Notes under the pieces: model-generated
The model's database searches: none
What the model was told of the DNA's origin: nothing
The model's input: only the letters and a program-made list of their open reading frames with translations
Assembly (NCBI RefSeq): GCF_028682395.1
Contig: NZ_JANHLC010000002.1
Coordinates: forward strand, 248,001-312,000
DNA: 64,000 nt
Reading direction: 5' to 3'
Origin: Pseudomonas putida
GTDB lineage: Bacteria > Pseudomonadota > Gammaproteobacteria > Pseudomonadales > Pseudomonadaceae
Shown: positions 1 through 6,615 of the stretch, in pieces
Layout of the letters: every line of letters starts with the position of its first letter
Position numbering within the stretch: position 1 is the stretch's first letter
Position numbers and translations under genes: made by a program

Positions 1-1
1 G

Positions 2-280
2 GACTACCAGTTGAATCAGGCCACCGTTGCCAGTGTCAACCTGGGCGCCGGTTATGACGTGATCGACGAAGACAGCGCCATCGTCTCCACCTACACAGGC
101 GCACCGGGCGCGGCCTTCAAGACCACTGGCATGGATCTGGAACCCTGGCTCGCGCGCGCAGGCATGGGGCTGAGCCACACCCTACCCAGCGGCACCGAGG
201 TCAGCCTGCGTTACGATGCCGAAGTACGCAGCGACTTCACCAACCAGGGCGCAACGCTCAAGGCTCGCTGGGCCTTCTAA
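2..280 (+). CDS. Autotransporter/outer-membrane beta-barrel protein, C-terminal fragment (5' end outside window)
   Basis: The visible 92 residues are the end of a beta-barrel. Polar and hydrophobic residues alternate (for example VSLRYDAEVRS) and the chain ends in ARWAF; a terminal aromatic residue after alternating hydrophobics is the Bam-recognition signature of outer-membrane barrels. The aligned Gly/Tyr pattern (LGAGYDV, AGMGLSH) is typical of the autotransporter translocator domain (type V secretion). The passenger domain lies outside the window, so its activity is unknown. A barrel of another outer-membrane family is possible. A short inverted repeat (GGCCACG/CGTGGCC, 303-323) follows the stop and may end transcription weakly. 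Confidence 0.7.
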   Translation, partial: DYQLNQATVASVNLGAGYDVIDEDSAIVSTYTGAPGAAFKTTGMDLEPWLARAGMGLSHTLPSGTEVSLRYDAEVRSDFTNQGATLKARWAF

Positions 281-371
281 ACTGCTGCGGGGAGATGCCA
301 AAGGCCACGACATGCGCGTGGCCATTGTGTTTGCCAGAGATGCATACTTCCCCGTATTTCCGGTCCCCTCC

Positions 372-1472
372 ATGACAGACATCCCCCCCCTTCAGCAGGC
401 CTGGTCAGAGCAGCCGCAGTCAGCCACCGCCTGCATCGCCTGGGCCCAGGCCCTCAGCCGCTCGACACGGGAAAATGAGGCCATCGAGGTACTCTGCCAG
501 GGCCTGCAGAACCACCCCGGCAACCGCAAAATGACCCTGCTGCTGGCCCGCAGTCTGCGCAACTGCGGACGCTATCAACAGGCCCACTCACTGCTGGCTC
601 CCTTGGTGCCAGGCGCGCCCCAGGACATCGATCTGCTCAAGCTCTGGGCAACCCTGCTGCAAACTCAGGGTCGCCTGTCCGAAGCGCTTGCCACTCTCAA
701 GCAGGTGCTCCAGTTGCTGTGTCAGCGCACCGCCATGGCGCCACCGACCGCACAGCCGGTACAGCGTAGCTGCACAGAGCAGGACCTGGCCACGCTCTGG
801 AAAACCCTGGCGCAGCTGGCGGCCGATGGTGTCCATGCCTTCGCCACCGCCGGCACCCTGCTCGGTCTGGTCCGTGAAGGCCGCCTGCTGCCCGGCGACA
901 AAGACATCGACATCGGCCTGCCCTGGCCGGAACTGCCGGCAGCCATCCACAGTGTGCAGAAGCACGGCTGGCGTGAGCTGGATTGCTCCAACGGCCTGAG
1001 CAACCCGCGCTCCTTCGTTTATCCGGACAGCGGTCTGACTCTGGATCTGTGTGCCTTCGCCGAGGACGGCGTTAAGGGGGGCTGTGTCGGTGGTTTCTGG
1101 ATGCCCGGCATCCCGCCGCACTGGAACCGCCTGACCGACTACCCTCTGATGCAACTGCAACTGAGCGATAGCCCTGCAGGGCGAGTCTGGACCCTGCGAG
1201 CTCCGGAGGTCTGGCTGGCAAGCCTGTATGGCGAGCACTGGCGCCAGCCCGATCCCGGCTTCGACAGCAGCATCTGCGCTCACAACCTGCGCGGTTTCAG
1301 TGAGTTGACCCAGTGCTACGCGCTGTTGCGCATTGCCGATGCCTGGCATATCGGCCAGTTGGACAAGGCCCTACGGGCTACCCGGGCGAGTCTTGCGCAG
1401 CACCCCGACAACGACTTGCTAAAGGTTGTGGCCAAGTGTTTGCAAGAACAGCAGGCCTCTGTTCAGCCCTAA
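372..1472 (+). CDS. TPR-containing LicD-family (fukutin-like) nucleotidyltransferase-fold protein
   Basis: About 366 residues with two parts. Residues about 25-115 form helical TPR-like repeats (the pairing NEAIEVLCQGLQNHPGN, RYQQAHSLLAPLVPG, RLSEALATLKQVLQ). From about 155 there is a LicD-type domain, with GTLLGLVREG at 161-170 and the acidic triad D176-x-D178-x-D180, the expected metal/nucleotide site. LicD enzymes transfer phosphocholine or similar groups to surface glycans; the substrate here is not visible. It follows the autotransporter gene in the same direction, so surface modification is a reasonable guess. The start is uncertain: ATG 372 is chosen, but in-frame ATGs at 312 and 216 exist and none has a strong ribosome-binding site. 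Confidence 0.7.
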   Translation: MTDIPPLQQAWSEQPQSATACIAWAQALSRSTRENEAIEVLCQGLQNHPGNRKMTLLLARSLRNCGRYQQAHSLLAPLVPGAPQDIDLLKLWATLLQTQGRLSEALATLKQVLQLLCQRTAMAPPTAQPVQRSCTEQDLATLWKTLAQLAADGVHAFATAGTLLGLVREGRLLPGDKDIDIGLPWPELPAAIHSVQKHGWRELDCSNGLSNPRSFVYPDSGLTLDLCAFAEDGVKGGCVGGFWMPGIPPHWNRLTDYPLMQLQLSDSPAGRVWTLRAPEVWLASLYGEHWRQPDPGFDSSICAHNLRGFSELTQCYALLRIADAWHIGQLDKALRATRASLAQHPDNDLLKVVAKCLQEQQASVQP

Positions 1473-1627
1473 GCGCCGGCGCTATCGCCGGTGTAGATGA
1501 CGTAGGCCTAGGGGTGATTGAGCTTGGCGCTGTTGGCCACGGCTTCGAAATCGATCCCGGCGGCCACGCGACCCGAGAAGTCGGGGCCGTACTGGCGCAG
1601 TTGTGCGACTAGCGGGGTGATGAGCAT
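1469..1627 (-). pseudogene. Phage tail protein fragment (tail-terminator/Gp37-like), with in-frame stop
   Basis: Read on the minus strand from ATG 1627, the sequence gives MLITPLVAQLRQYGPDFSGR and continues to LNHP, where codon 40 is TAG (1508-1510). The frame then resumes with AYVIYTGDSAGA and stops at 1469-1471, against the 3' end of the LicD-like gene. From memory, the N-terminus resembles short phage tail proteins of Pseudomonas prophages (LITPLVxxLR, then a GRVAGGIDFEA-like stretch). The internal stop and truncation mark it as decayed. It lies on the same strand as the gp10-like and head-closure genes further right, so all are parts of one prophage relic. The family assignment is inference. 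Confidence 0.55.
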
Positions 1628-1640
1628 GGTGAGTTTATCC

Positions 1641-1675
1641 AGGCGAAAAAAAACCTCGCATATGCGAGGTTTTCA
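1641..1675 (-). terminator. Rho-independent terminator downstream of the nitrilase-like gene
   Basis: The perfect palindrome AACCTCGCATATGCGAGGTT (1652-1671) is followed, on the minus strand, by a run of T (plus-strand A run at 1646-1653). It would stop minus-strand transcription arriving from the nitrilase-like gene. Confidence 0.75.
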
Positions 1676-1830
1676 GTTAAGGGTCAGGAGAGATCTTGAA
1701 GGAGTAATCAATTATTAATGAACGCCCTCCAATATGTATCTACCAGTATCAAGTCATCTAATAAGTAGTCTTGGATCACTGATGTTTCTCATCATCCACA
1801 CTACTCCTAACTTCCGCAATTTCATTCTCA

Positions 1831-2892
1831 TCAAGGCTGTCCCACGCTTGCAGAAAGCGGTGGGACCGCACTGATAGCCGGATCAAGAGCCACATGAATC
1901 CCATAATAGTTCAGCTGGTAATCGCCGTAGCCCGGAATTGCTAACTGCTGGCCACATGCCGCACCAAAAAAAGAATGCCCATTCCTATAAACCCCTGAAT
2001 AGCTTGCATTAGAACTGGCATGTATGACATACCCAGACATTGAAACTCCACTCACCGTCAACCATGGAGCAACATAGGCAGAAACCAGCAGATGAACATC
2101 AACCGAATCATCAGGCGGAATAGAATGCCCCAATGTATGAAACATATGATCCAAGCATATCTCGACCCCAAATTTTATGTCACGCCCCCCTCCTTCAGGC
2201 CGAACACTGAACACACCAGGTTTACAGCCGGGGATATGTATTACTGTCAAACCCGTAAGCACCTCATGAAAATCCGAGCCCTTATTATATTTAAGCAGCA
2301 GCCTACCGTCGTATAAAACATAGGCAGTATTACGGGCAAATTTCAGTGTATTTGCTGGAGCAAGTAATAAAGAAACCATTTTCGCGCCCGTTGTAAGTGC
2401 ATTTTGGTTTCCGGAGGCACTGCTTAGCTGTGCGTCAAGATCTCCTGCAAAGAATCGATTGGCATGCTGAAGTAAAGCGCCAAATGCTTTTTCAGTCCGA
2501 CTGAAAGGTTTTGTACCTGGAGGAGCTGGCGGATTTACAACAGGGCGTTCCGCAGGTTTTTGCCATGCAACTGTTCCCGGAACTATAATCATACCTTCGC
2601 AGGCTGCGCTAACTAACTTCAGCCACTCTAGAAGTCTTTCTTTATCGCCCTGCTCCAGATGTCGCTGCTCCCCATAAACATGTGAACCATTAACTGATGG
2701 ATGGGCAAACAGATATTCTGGCGCTATGAATACCCCCCATGGCTTTGGGCTTATACCACCTATCGCCTTAACGACATTATACGCAGCAATTACGGCATCC
2801 CGTAAAGCTATCTGCCTAGCCAACAGAGTCATACTCTGTACATATTGCGTATTAATAGACCAAATACAAACAACAAGATCATGCCCCGACAT
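1831..2892 (-). CDS. Divergent nitrilase/carbon-nitrogen hydrolase superfamily protein in prophage relic
   Basis: 353 residues from ATG 2892, which is preceded by a good site (AGGAAG, 6 nt spacing); an upstream in-frame GTG (2964) has none. All three catalytic elements of the nitrilase fold are visible in order: Glu59 in FIAPEYLF, Lys204 in LLLKYNKGSDF, and Cys246 in FGVEICLDH. The superfamily hydrolyses nitriles or amides, or transfers acyl groups; the substrate is unknown. The GMIIVPGTVAW segment fits the second beta layer. The chain is longer than many family members because of a Pro-rich insert (about 115-130). Base composition is clearly AT-richer than its neighbours, and it lies between phage genes, so it looks like transferred cargo. 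No signal peptide is seen. Confidence 0.7.
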   Translation of the reverse strand: MSGHDLVVCIWSINTQYVQSMTLLARQIALRDAVIAAYNVVKAIGGISPKPWGVFIAPEYLFAHPSVNGSHVYGEQRHLEQGDKERLLEWLKLVSAACEGMIIVPGTVAWQKPAERPVVNPPAPPGTKPFSRTEKAFGALLQHANRFFAGDLDAQLSSASGNQNALTTGAKMVSLLLAPANTLKFARNTAYVLYDGRLLLKYNKGSDFHEVLTGLTVIHIPGCKPGVFSVRPEGGGRDIKFGVEICLDHMFHTLGHSIPPDDSVDVHLLVSAYVAPWLTVSGVSMSGYVIHASSNASYSGVYRNGHSFFGAACGQQLAIPGYGDYQLNYYGIHVALDPAISAVPPLSASVGQP

Positions 2893-3059
2893 ATGATACT
2901 TCCTTTTATCAAATGACTTCCTGACAACACTACCATTTAGAATGGCCTTATCCATTCCACGCACAACAAAACTGTAAAAACTATATCTCAGCCCTTATTA
3001 GGCGCTCCCCCTTAACAAAGGGCTCCAAAAGCTCTTCGATTGGCGACTACTCTAGACGA

Positions 3060-3584
3060 CTATCTGGAAAGTGCCTGTCCAAATGCAGTTTTCAGGATGT
3101 CGCGGACTTCGCGTCTAGAATCCTGCAGCGCATCCGCCACGTAGTTTTCCCGCGGTGTAATACGCCACCCGCCCGAGGCGCGCTGAGCCAGGGCCGCGGC
3201 TCGATCGCCCTTGGCCCGGCGATTGGACTTACCCTTGCCCTTTCCGGGAGCCAGCGCCTTCAGCCGTCCACCCTGCTTGACCCCATAGTGTAGGTAGGCC
3301 GGATAAAACGCTTTCATGGCACTGGTTTTGCGAGGCGCGACCTTGACCATAAAACCCGCCCTGGACACCTTGAAGTTGATCGAGTGCAGCAAGGCCCCAG
3401 TCCGGTTCGCCGGGTAGCCTGCCTGGCCGCGGGACAAAGCCAGGTTCAGTTGCGCCCGTTGCGTGACCAGCTTCCCGGCCTTGCGCATCCCGGCGCGTAC
3501 TTTCTTGCGGTCGAAGGCATCGCGCTCGAAGCTGTCAAAGCCCTCGAAGTGCAGATAGCCCTCCACCGATGCCGAGTTAGCCAT
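3060..3584 (-). CDS. HK97 gp10-like phage minor structural (tail-completion) protein
   Basis: 174 residues from ATG 3584, which has GGAGG eight bases upstream. The protein shows the HK97-gp10 pattern: a basic N-terminal helix (VRAGMRKAGKLVTQRAQ), then GALLHSINFKV, a Lys/Arg-rich loop (GKGKGKSNRRAKGDR) and a C-terminal amphipathic helix (VADALQDSRREVRDIL). Such proteins join head and tail during siphovirus or myovirus assembly. Its start overlaps the 3' end of the head-closure gene by 8 bases, as usual in phage structural operons. It appears intact, but it is isolated from terminase, portal and capsid genes, so probably a leftover of a degraded prophage. Confidence 0.65.
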   Translation of the reverse strand: MANSASVEGYLHFEGFDSFERDAFDRKKVRAGMRKAGKLVTQRAQLNLALSRGQAGYPANRTGALLHSINFKVSRAGFMVKVAPRKTSAMKAFYPAYLHYGVKQGGRLKALAPGKGKGKSNRRAKGDRAAALAQRASGGWRITPRENYVADALQDSRREVRDILKTAFGQALSR

Positions 3585-3939
3585 AGATACTGCCTCCACT
3601 CCGAGCCTGACCCAGCTCCTCGACTTCCAGCAGGGTAAAACGATGGGTGCCGTTCATATCGCTGCTGCGCCGGATCCGGTACAGCGTTTTCCCGTGCAGC
3701 ACTGCATGGGCATCGGTAATGCCGACCAGCCAGCGCAGGGTGATGCGGTGTGTGACTTTGCTATCGGTCTGCACACCCGCCGCATAGGTTGCGCTGCCCA
3801 CCGGTTCGATCCTGGCCCAGCGCCGTTTGGGCTCGGAAAACACCGAGTCCAGGCCCATATCGGCGGCCGGCACATCCATGCACCGGCGCACGGTGATGCG
3901 CCGGTCCAGATCTCCCGCCCCAGGTTCACGCCAGGCCAT
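3577..3939 (-). CDS. Phage head-closure (head-tail adaptor) protein
   Basis: 120 residues. The family features are an N-terminal GDLDRRITVRR strand, a central WARIEPVGSATYAAG segment, and the pattern THRITLRW, TLYRIRRSSD and HRFTLLEVEEL, which resembles SPP1 gp16/phage head-tail adaptor proteins. These cap the connector after DNA packaging. It lies between the connector remnant (stop codon one base before this start) and the gp10-like gene, the standard order in siphoviral modules. The reading frame is intact. Activity is doubtful because the rest of the phage is missing. Confidence 0.65.
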   Translation of the reverse strand: MAWREPGAGDLDRRITVRRCMDVPAADMGLDSVFSEPKRRWARIEPVGSATYAAGVQTDSKVTHRITLRWLVGITDAHAVLHGKTLYRIRRSSDMNGTHRFTLLEVEELGQARSGGSIYG

Positions 3940-3940
3940 A

Positions 3941-4099
3941 TCAGATCCTCGGTGGTACGGTGATGCTGGCCAACAAGGTCAGCAGGTGGCGGTCCGGCAG
4001 TTCATTGAGGGTTTGCCCCAGCACCAGCAGTTCGCGATGGCGATAGGCCGCCGCCAGCAGCAGGTACCGTCGCGTAGGAGAAATTGTAAAACCGACGCG
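3941..4099 (-). pseudogene. Phage head-tail connector protein, C-terminal remnant
   Basis: An open minus-strand frame without a start encodes RRYLLLAAAYRHRELLVLGQ followed by a short tail ending TVPPRI, with the stop (TGA, 3943-3941) one base before the head-closure ATG. The helix and position match the C-terminus of gp6-like head-tail connectors. The 5' part is missing; the frame fades out near 4100, just before the direct repeats at 4123-4154, so a deletion or insertion-sequence event probably removed it. Confidence 0.5.
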
Positions 4100-4122
4100 A
4101 TGAGGTCGATTTAGCGGGCAGT

Positions 4123-4194
4123 TGCGGAAACGATGTAAAAGATGCGGAAACGATTCGGTTTTCGGGGGGACAAAAACTCAAACCCCGGAAACGA
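4123..4194. repeat. Short direct repeats, probable insertion-sequence end
   Basis: The 12-mer TGCGGAAACGAT occurs at 4123-4134 and 4143-4154 (20-base period), with a shorter copy GGAAACGA at 4187-4194. Repeated short binding sites at one end resemble IS21-family termini. No transposase gene is present. This is inference from pattern only. Confidence 0.4.
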
Positions 4195-4219
4195 AAAAGC
4201 CCTGAAAGATCAGGGCTTT
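4194..4219 (-). terminator. Terminator of tRNA-Ser
   Basis: The stem AAAGCCCTGA/TCAGGGCTTT (4196-4219) with a 4-base loop is followed on the minus strand by a T run (plus-strand A at 4194-4198). It lies 14 bases beyond the tRNA 3' end. Confidence 0.8.
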
Positions 4220-4232
4220 GACGTTACAAATA

Positions 4233-4320
4233 TGGCGGAGGCGATGGGATTCGAACTCATGGACCTGTTACAGTCGACGGTTTTCAAGACCGTTGCCTTA
4301 AACCACTCGGCCACACCTCC
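4233..4320 (-). tRNA. tRNA-Ser (anticodon UGA)
   Basis: The minus strand reads GGAGGTGTGGCCGAGTGG at the 5' end and closes with CGCCTCC and an encoded CCA (4235-4233). The anticodon stem-loop GGTCTTGAAAACC gives anticodon TGA (reads UCA/UCG). The T arm GTTCGAATCCC is present. The 88-nt length and long variable arm fit a class II tRNA-Ser. Its 3' end faces the prophage relic, a common integration arrangement. Confidence 0.95.
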
Positions 4321-4338
4321 TATTGCGTTGCGGGCGCC

Positions 4339-4366
4339 ATAATACCCGAATGAAATACACTGTCAA
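4339..4366 (-). promoter_or_regulatory. Sigma-70 promoter of tRNA-Ser
   Basis: On the minus strand a consensus TTGACA (4366-4361) is followed after 16 bases by TATTAT (4344-4339). The tRNA begins 19 bases beyond, so the leader is about 10-12 nt. Confidence 0.7.
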
Positions 4367-4445
4367 ACTCTCGTGATAGCTTGTTACAGAGCCTCTGTTA
4401 TGATCTTTTGCGACTTAACATTTCAAAACCCAAAGGAGTGTCGCC

Positions 4446-5117
4446 ATGCGCGAACAGGATTACGCCGTTAACCACAGCGTGCAGGCTGAGCAGCTAGAAG
4501 TTAGCCGCGTCCTGCGCAATACCTACAGCCTTCTGGCGCTCACTCTCGCGTTCAGTGGCGTCATGGCCTTCGTCGCCCAGCAGATGCGCGTCGGCTATCC
4601 GAATATTTTCGTGGTACTGATCGGCTTCTATGGTCTGTTCTTCCTGACCAACAAGTTGCGCGATTCGGCCTGGGGTCTGGTTTCGGCCTTCGCTTTGACC
4701 GGTTTCATGGGCTTTCTGCTCGGCCCTATCCTCAACCGCTATCTGGGCATGCAGGGCGGCGCTGAAGTTGTCAGCTCCGCGTTTGCCATGACCGCGCTGG
4801 TGTTCGGCGGCCTCTCGGCCTATGTGCTGATCACTCGCAAGGACATGAGCTTCCTCAGCGGCTTTATCACCGCCGGTTTCTTCGTCCTGCTGGGTGCCAT
4901 GCTGGCAAGCTTCTTCTTCCAGATCAGCGGCCTGCAACTGGCAATCAGCGCCGGCTTCGTGCTGTTTTCCTCGGTCTGCATTCTGTTCCAGACCAGCGCC
5001 ATCATCCATGGCGGCGAGCGCAACTACATCATGGCAACCATCAGCCTGTATGTATCGATCTACAACCTGTTTATCAGCCTGCTGCAGCTGTTCGGCATCA
5101 TGGGCCGCGACGACTGA
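4446..5117 (+). CDS. yccA: Bax inhibitor-1/YccA family inner-membrane protein
   Basis: 223 residues with seven hydrophobic segments from about residue 28 to 218 and a short charged N-terminus, the layout of BI-1/YccA proteins. The family segments GFMGFLLGPILNRYL and ALVFGGLSAYVL are present. In E. coli, YccA binds and modulates the membrane protease FtsH; the general family role is ion leak or stress control in the membrane. A clear AAAGGAG site precedes ATG 4446. It is monocistronic, with a terminator 18 bases after the stop. Confidence 0.9.
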   Translation: MREQDYAVNHSVQAEQLEVSRVLRNTYSLLALTLAFSGVMAFVAQQMRVGYPNIFVVLIGFYGLFFLTNKLRDSAWGLVSAFALTGFMGFLLGPILNRYLGMQGGAEVVSSAFAMTALVFGGLSAYVLITRKDMSFLSGFITAGFFVLLGAMLASFFFQISGLQLAISAGFVLFSSVCILFQTSAIIHGGERNYIMATISLYVSIYNLFISLLQLFGIMGRDD

Positions 5118-5134
5118 TTCAAGCACCCAGTACA

Positions 5135-5160
5135 GAGCCCGCTTCGGCGGGCTTTTTCTT
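5135..5160 (+). terminator. Terminator of yccA
   Basis: Stem AGCCCGC/GCGGGCT with TTCG tetraloop, followed by TTTTTCTT. Confidence 0.9.
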
Positions 5161-5227
5161 ATCCGCAATTTAGCTTCTTGAGGGTTCTGGCCTTATCATG
5201 GCGGCATGTTTGCCGATCGAGCCCTCC

Positions 5228-5620
5228 ATGAAGTTCGCCATTGCCTTGTATTCAGCGCCCCACGCGCCCTCCTCGCGCCGCGCCCTGCGCTTCGCTCAAG
5301 CCGTCCTGGCCAGCGGGCACGAGATTGTGCGCCTGTTCTTCTACCAGGATGGAGTGCACAGCGCTTCAAACAGTATCGTGACGCCTCAGGACGAGCAGGA
5401 CACGGCGCAGCAATGGTCTGACTTTGTCAATGAACACAAGCTTGATGGCATCGTCTGCATCGCTGCGGCCCTGCGCCGTGGGGTGCTCAATCATGAAGAA
5501 GCCCAGCGCTACCAGCGGCCGGCCGCCAATCTCGACGCCCCCTGGGAGCTGTCCGGACTGGGGCAATTGCACGATGCCGTGCAGGCCGCTGACCGCCTGA
5601 TCTGCTTTGGAGGGCCATAA
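5228..5620 (+). CDS. tusD: Sulfurtransferase TusD
   Basis: 130 residues from ATG 5228. TusD is the sulfur-accepting subunit of the TusBCD heterohexamer, which passes persulfide sulfur from TusA to TusE for 2-thiouridine synthesis at the tRNA wobble position. The DsrE-like Rossmann start (MKFAIALYSAP) and the active cysteine Cys77 in DGIVCIAAALRRGV (E. coli Cys78) are both present. It is the first gene of tusD-tusC-tusB-tusE; an upstream in-frame ATG (5198) is unlikely because it adds ten residues before the conserved start. Confidence 0.93.
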   Translation: MKFAIALYSAPHAPSSRRALRFAQAVLASGHEIVRLFFYQDGVHSASNSIVTPQDEQDTAQQWSDFVNEHKLDGIVCIAAALRRGVLNHEEAQRYQRPAANLDAPWELSGLGQLHDAVQAADRLICFGGP

Positions 5621-5621
5621 C

Positions 5622-5984
5622 ATGCTCCAATCTCTTCTGATCATCAGCCGCCAGGCGCCTTGGTCCGGGCCTGGCGCACGTGAAGCACTGGATATCGCAC
5701 TGGCTGGCGGCGCCTTCGACTTGCCCATCGGCCTGCTGTTTATGGACGACGGCGTTTTCCAGTTGATGCCTGGCCAAAATGCCGGCGCCCTGCAACAGAA
5801 AGACCTGACGGCCAACCTGCAAGCCTTGTCACTGTTTGGCGTCGAGGATCTGTTTGCCTGCAAGGACAGCCTGGCAGACCGCGCGATACTGCCAGCCGGT
5901 CTTGACGCCGAAACCATAAAGGTGCTGCCGGCTGACGAAATCGGCGCACTTATCGACCGTTATGACCAAGTGATCACCCTCTAA
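5622..5984 (+). CDS. tusC: Sulfurtransferase complex subunit TusC
   Basis: 120 residues from ATG 5622, preceded by GGAGG. DsrF-like subunit of the TusBCD complex; it has the DsrE/F fold (SLLIISRQAPW, then IGLLFMDDGVFQL) but needs no catalytic cysteine of its own. The gene starts one base after the tusD stop and its own stop overlaps the tusB start (TAATG), so the subunits are translationally coupled. Confidence 0.92.
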   Translation: MLQSLLIISRQAPWSGPGAREALDIALAGGAFDLPIGLLFMDDGVFQLMPGQNAGALQQKDLTANLQALSLFGVEDLFACKDSLADRAILPAGLDAETIKVLPADEIGALIDRYDQVITL

Positions 5985-6283
5985 TGTCGACCTTGCATGT
6001 TCTCTCTCACTCGCCGTTTACAGACAGCCGCCTGAGCAGTTGCCTACGCCTGCTAGGCACAGAAGATGCGCTGCTGCTCTGTGGCGATGCGGTCTATGCC
6101 GTGCAACCTCACAGCTTGCCTTGCGATGCCCTGGAGCAGCAACACGCTCGCCTGAGCCTGTTTATTCTTGATGAAGACCTCCAGGCACGCGGCCTGGAGT
6201 GCCCGGACTGGGCGACGCGCGTGGATTACGCAACGTTTGTCGAACTGTCGCTCCGTTACACCAAGGTCAATACCTGGCTATGA
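5984..6283 (+). CDS. tusB: Sulfurtransferase complex subunit TusB
   Basis: 99 residues. DsrH-like third subunit of TusBCD. The start MSTLHVLSHSPF and the segment DALLLCGDAVYAV are typical, and the length matches the family (about 95-100). It overlaps tusC by one base and tusE by four (ATGA), and probably serves a structural role in the relay to TusE. Confidence 0.92.
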   Translation: MSTLHVLSHSPFTDSRLSSCLRLLGTEDALLLCGDAVYAVQPHSLPCDALEQQHARLSLFILDEDLQARGLECPDWATRVDYATFVELSLRYTKVNTWL

Positions 6284-6615
6284 ACACTTTGCCCCTCAAC
6301 GGACGCGAAATCAGGCTGGACAAGGACGGCTATCTACTCGATCTGGCCGACTGGTCAGCCGAGGTCGCCCGCGCGCTCGCCGCCCGGGAAGAGATCGATC
6401 TGAGCCCTGAACACTGGGAAATCCTCGAGCTGCTGCGTGGTTTCTATCAAGAGTTTCAACTCTCCCCGGCCACGCGGCCGCTGATCAAATACACCGCCCT
6501 GAAACTCGGTCCGGATAAGGGCAATAGCCTGCATCTCAACCGGCTGTTCAAGGGCACGCCCGCCAAACTGGCCGCCAAACTGGCGGGCCTGCCCAAGCCG
6601 ACCAATTGTCTATGA
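6280..6615 (+). CDS. tusE: Sulfurtransferase TusE (DsrC family)
   Basis: 111 residues from ATG 6280. TusE accepts sulfur from TusD on the penultimate cysteine of a flexible C-terminal tail and presents it to MnmA. The chain ends in PTNCL, so Cys110 is that residue. The DsrC signature region LSPEHWEILELLRGFYQEF is intact. The partner enzyme mnmA lies in the same window at 26.6 kb. Confidence 0.95.
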   Translation: MNTLPLNGREIRLDKDGYLLDLADWSAEVARALAAREEIDLSPEHWEILELLRGFYQEFQLSPATRPLIKYTALKLGPDKGNSLHLNRLFKGTPAKLAAKLAGLPKPTNCL

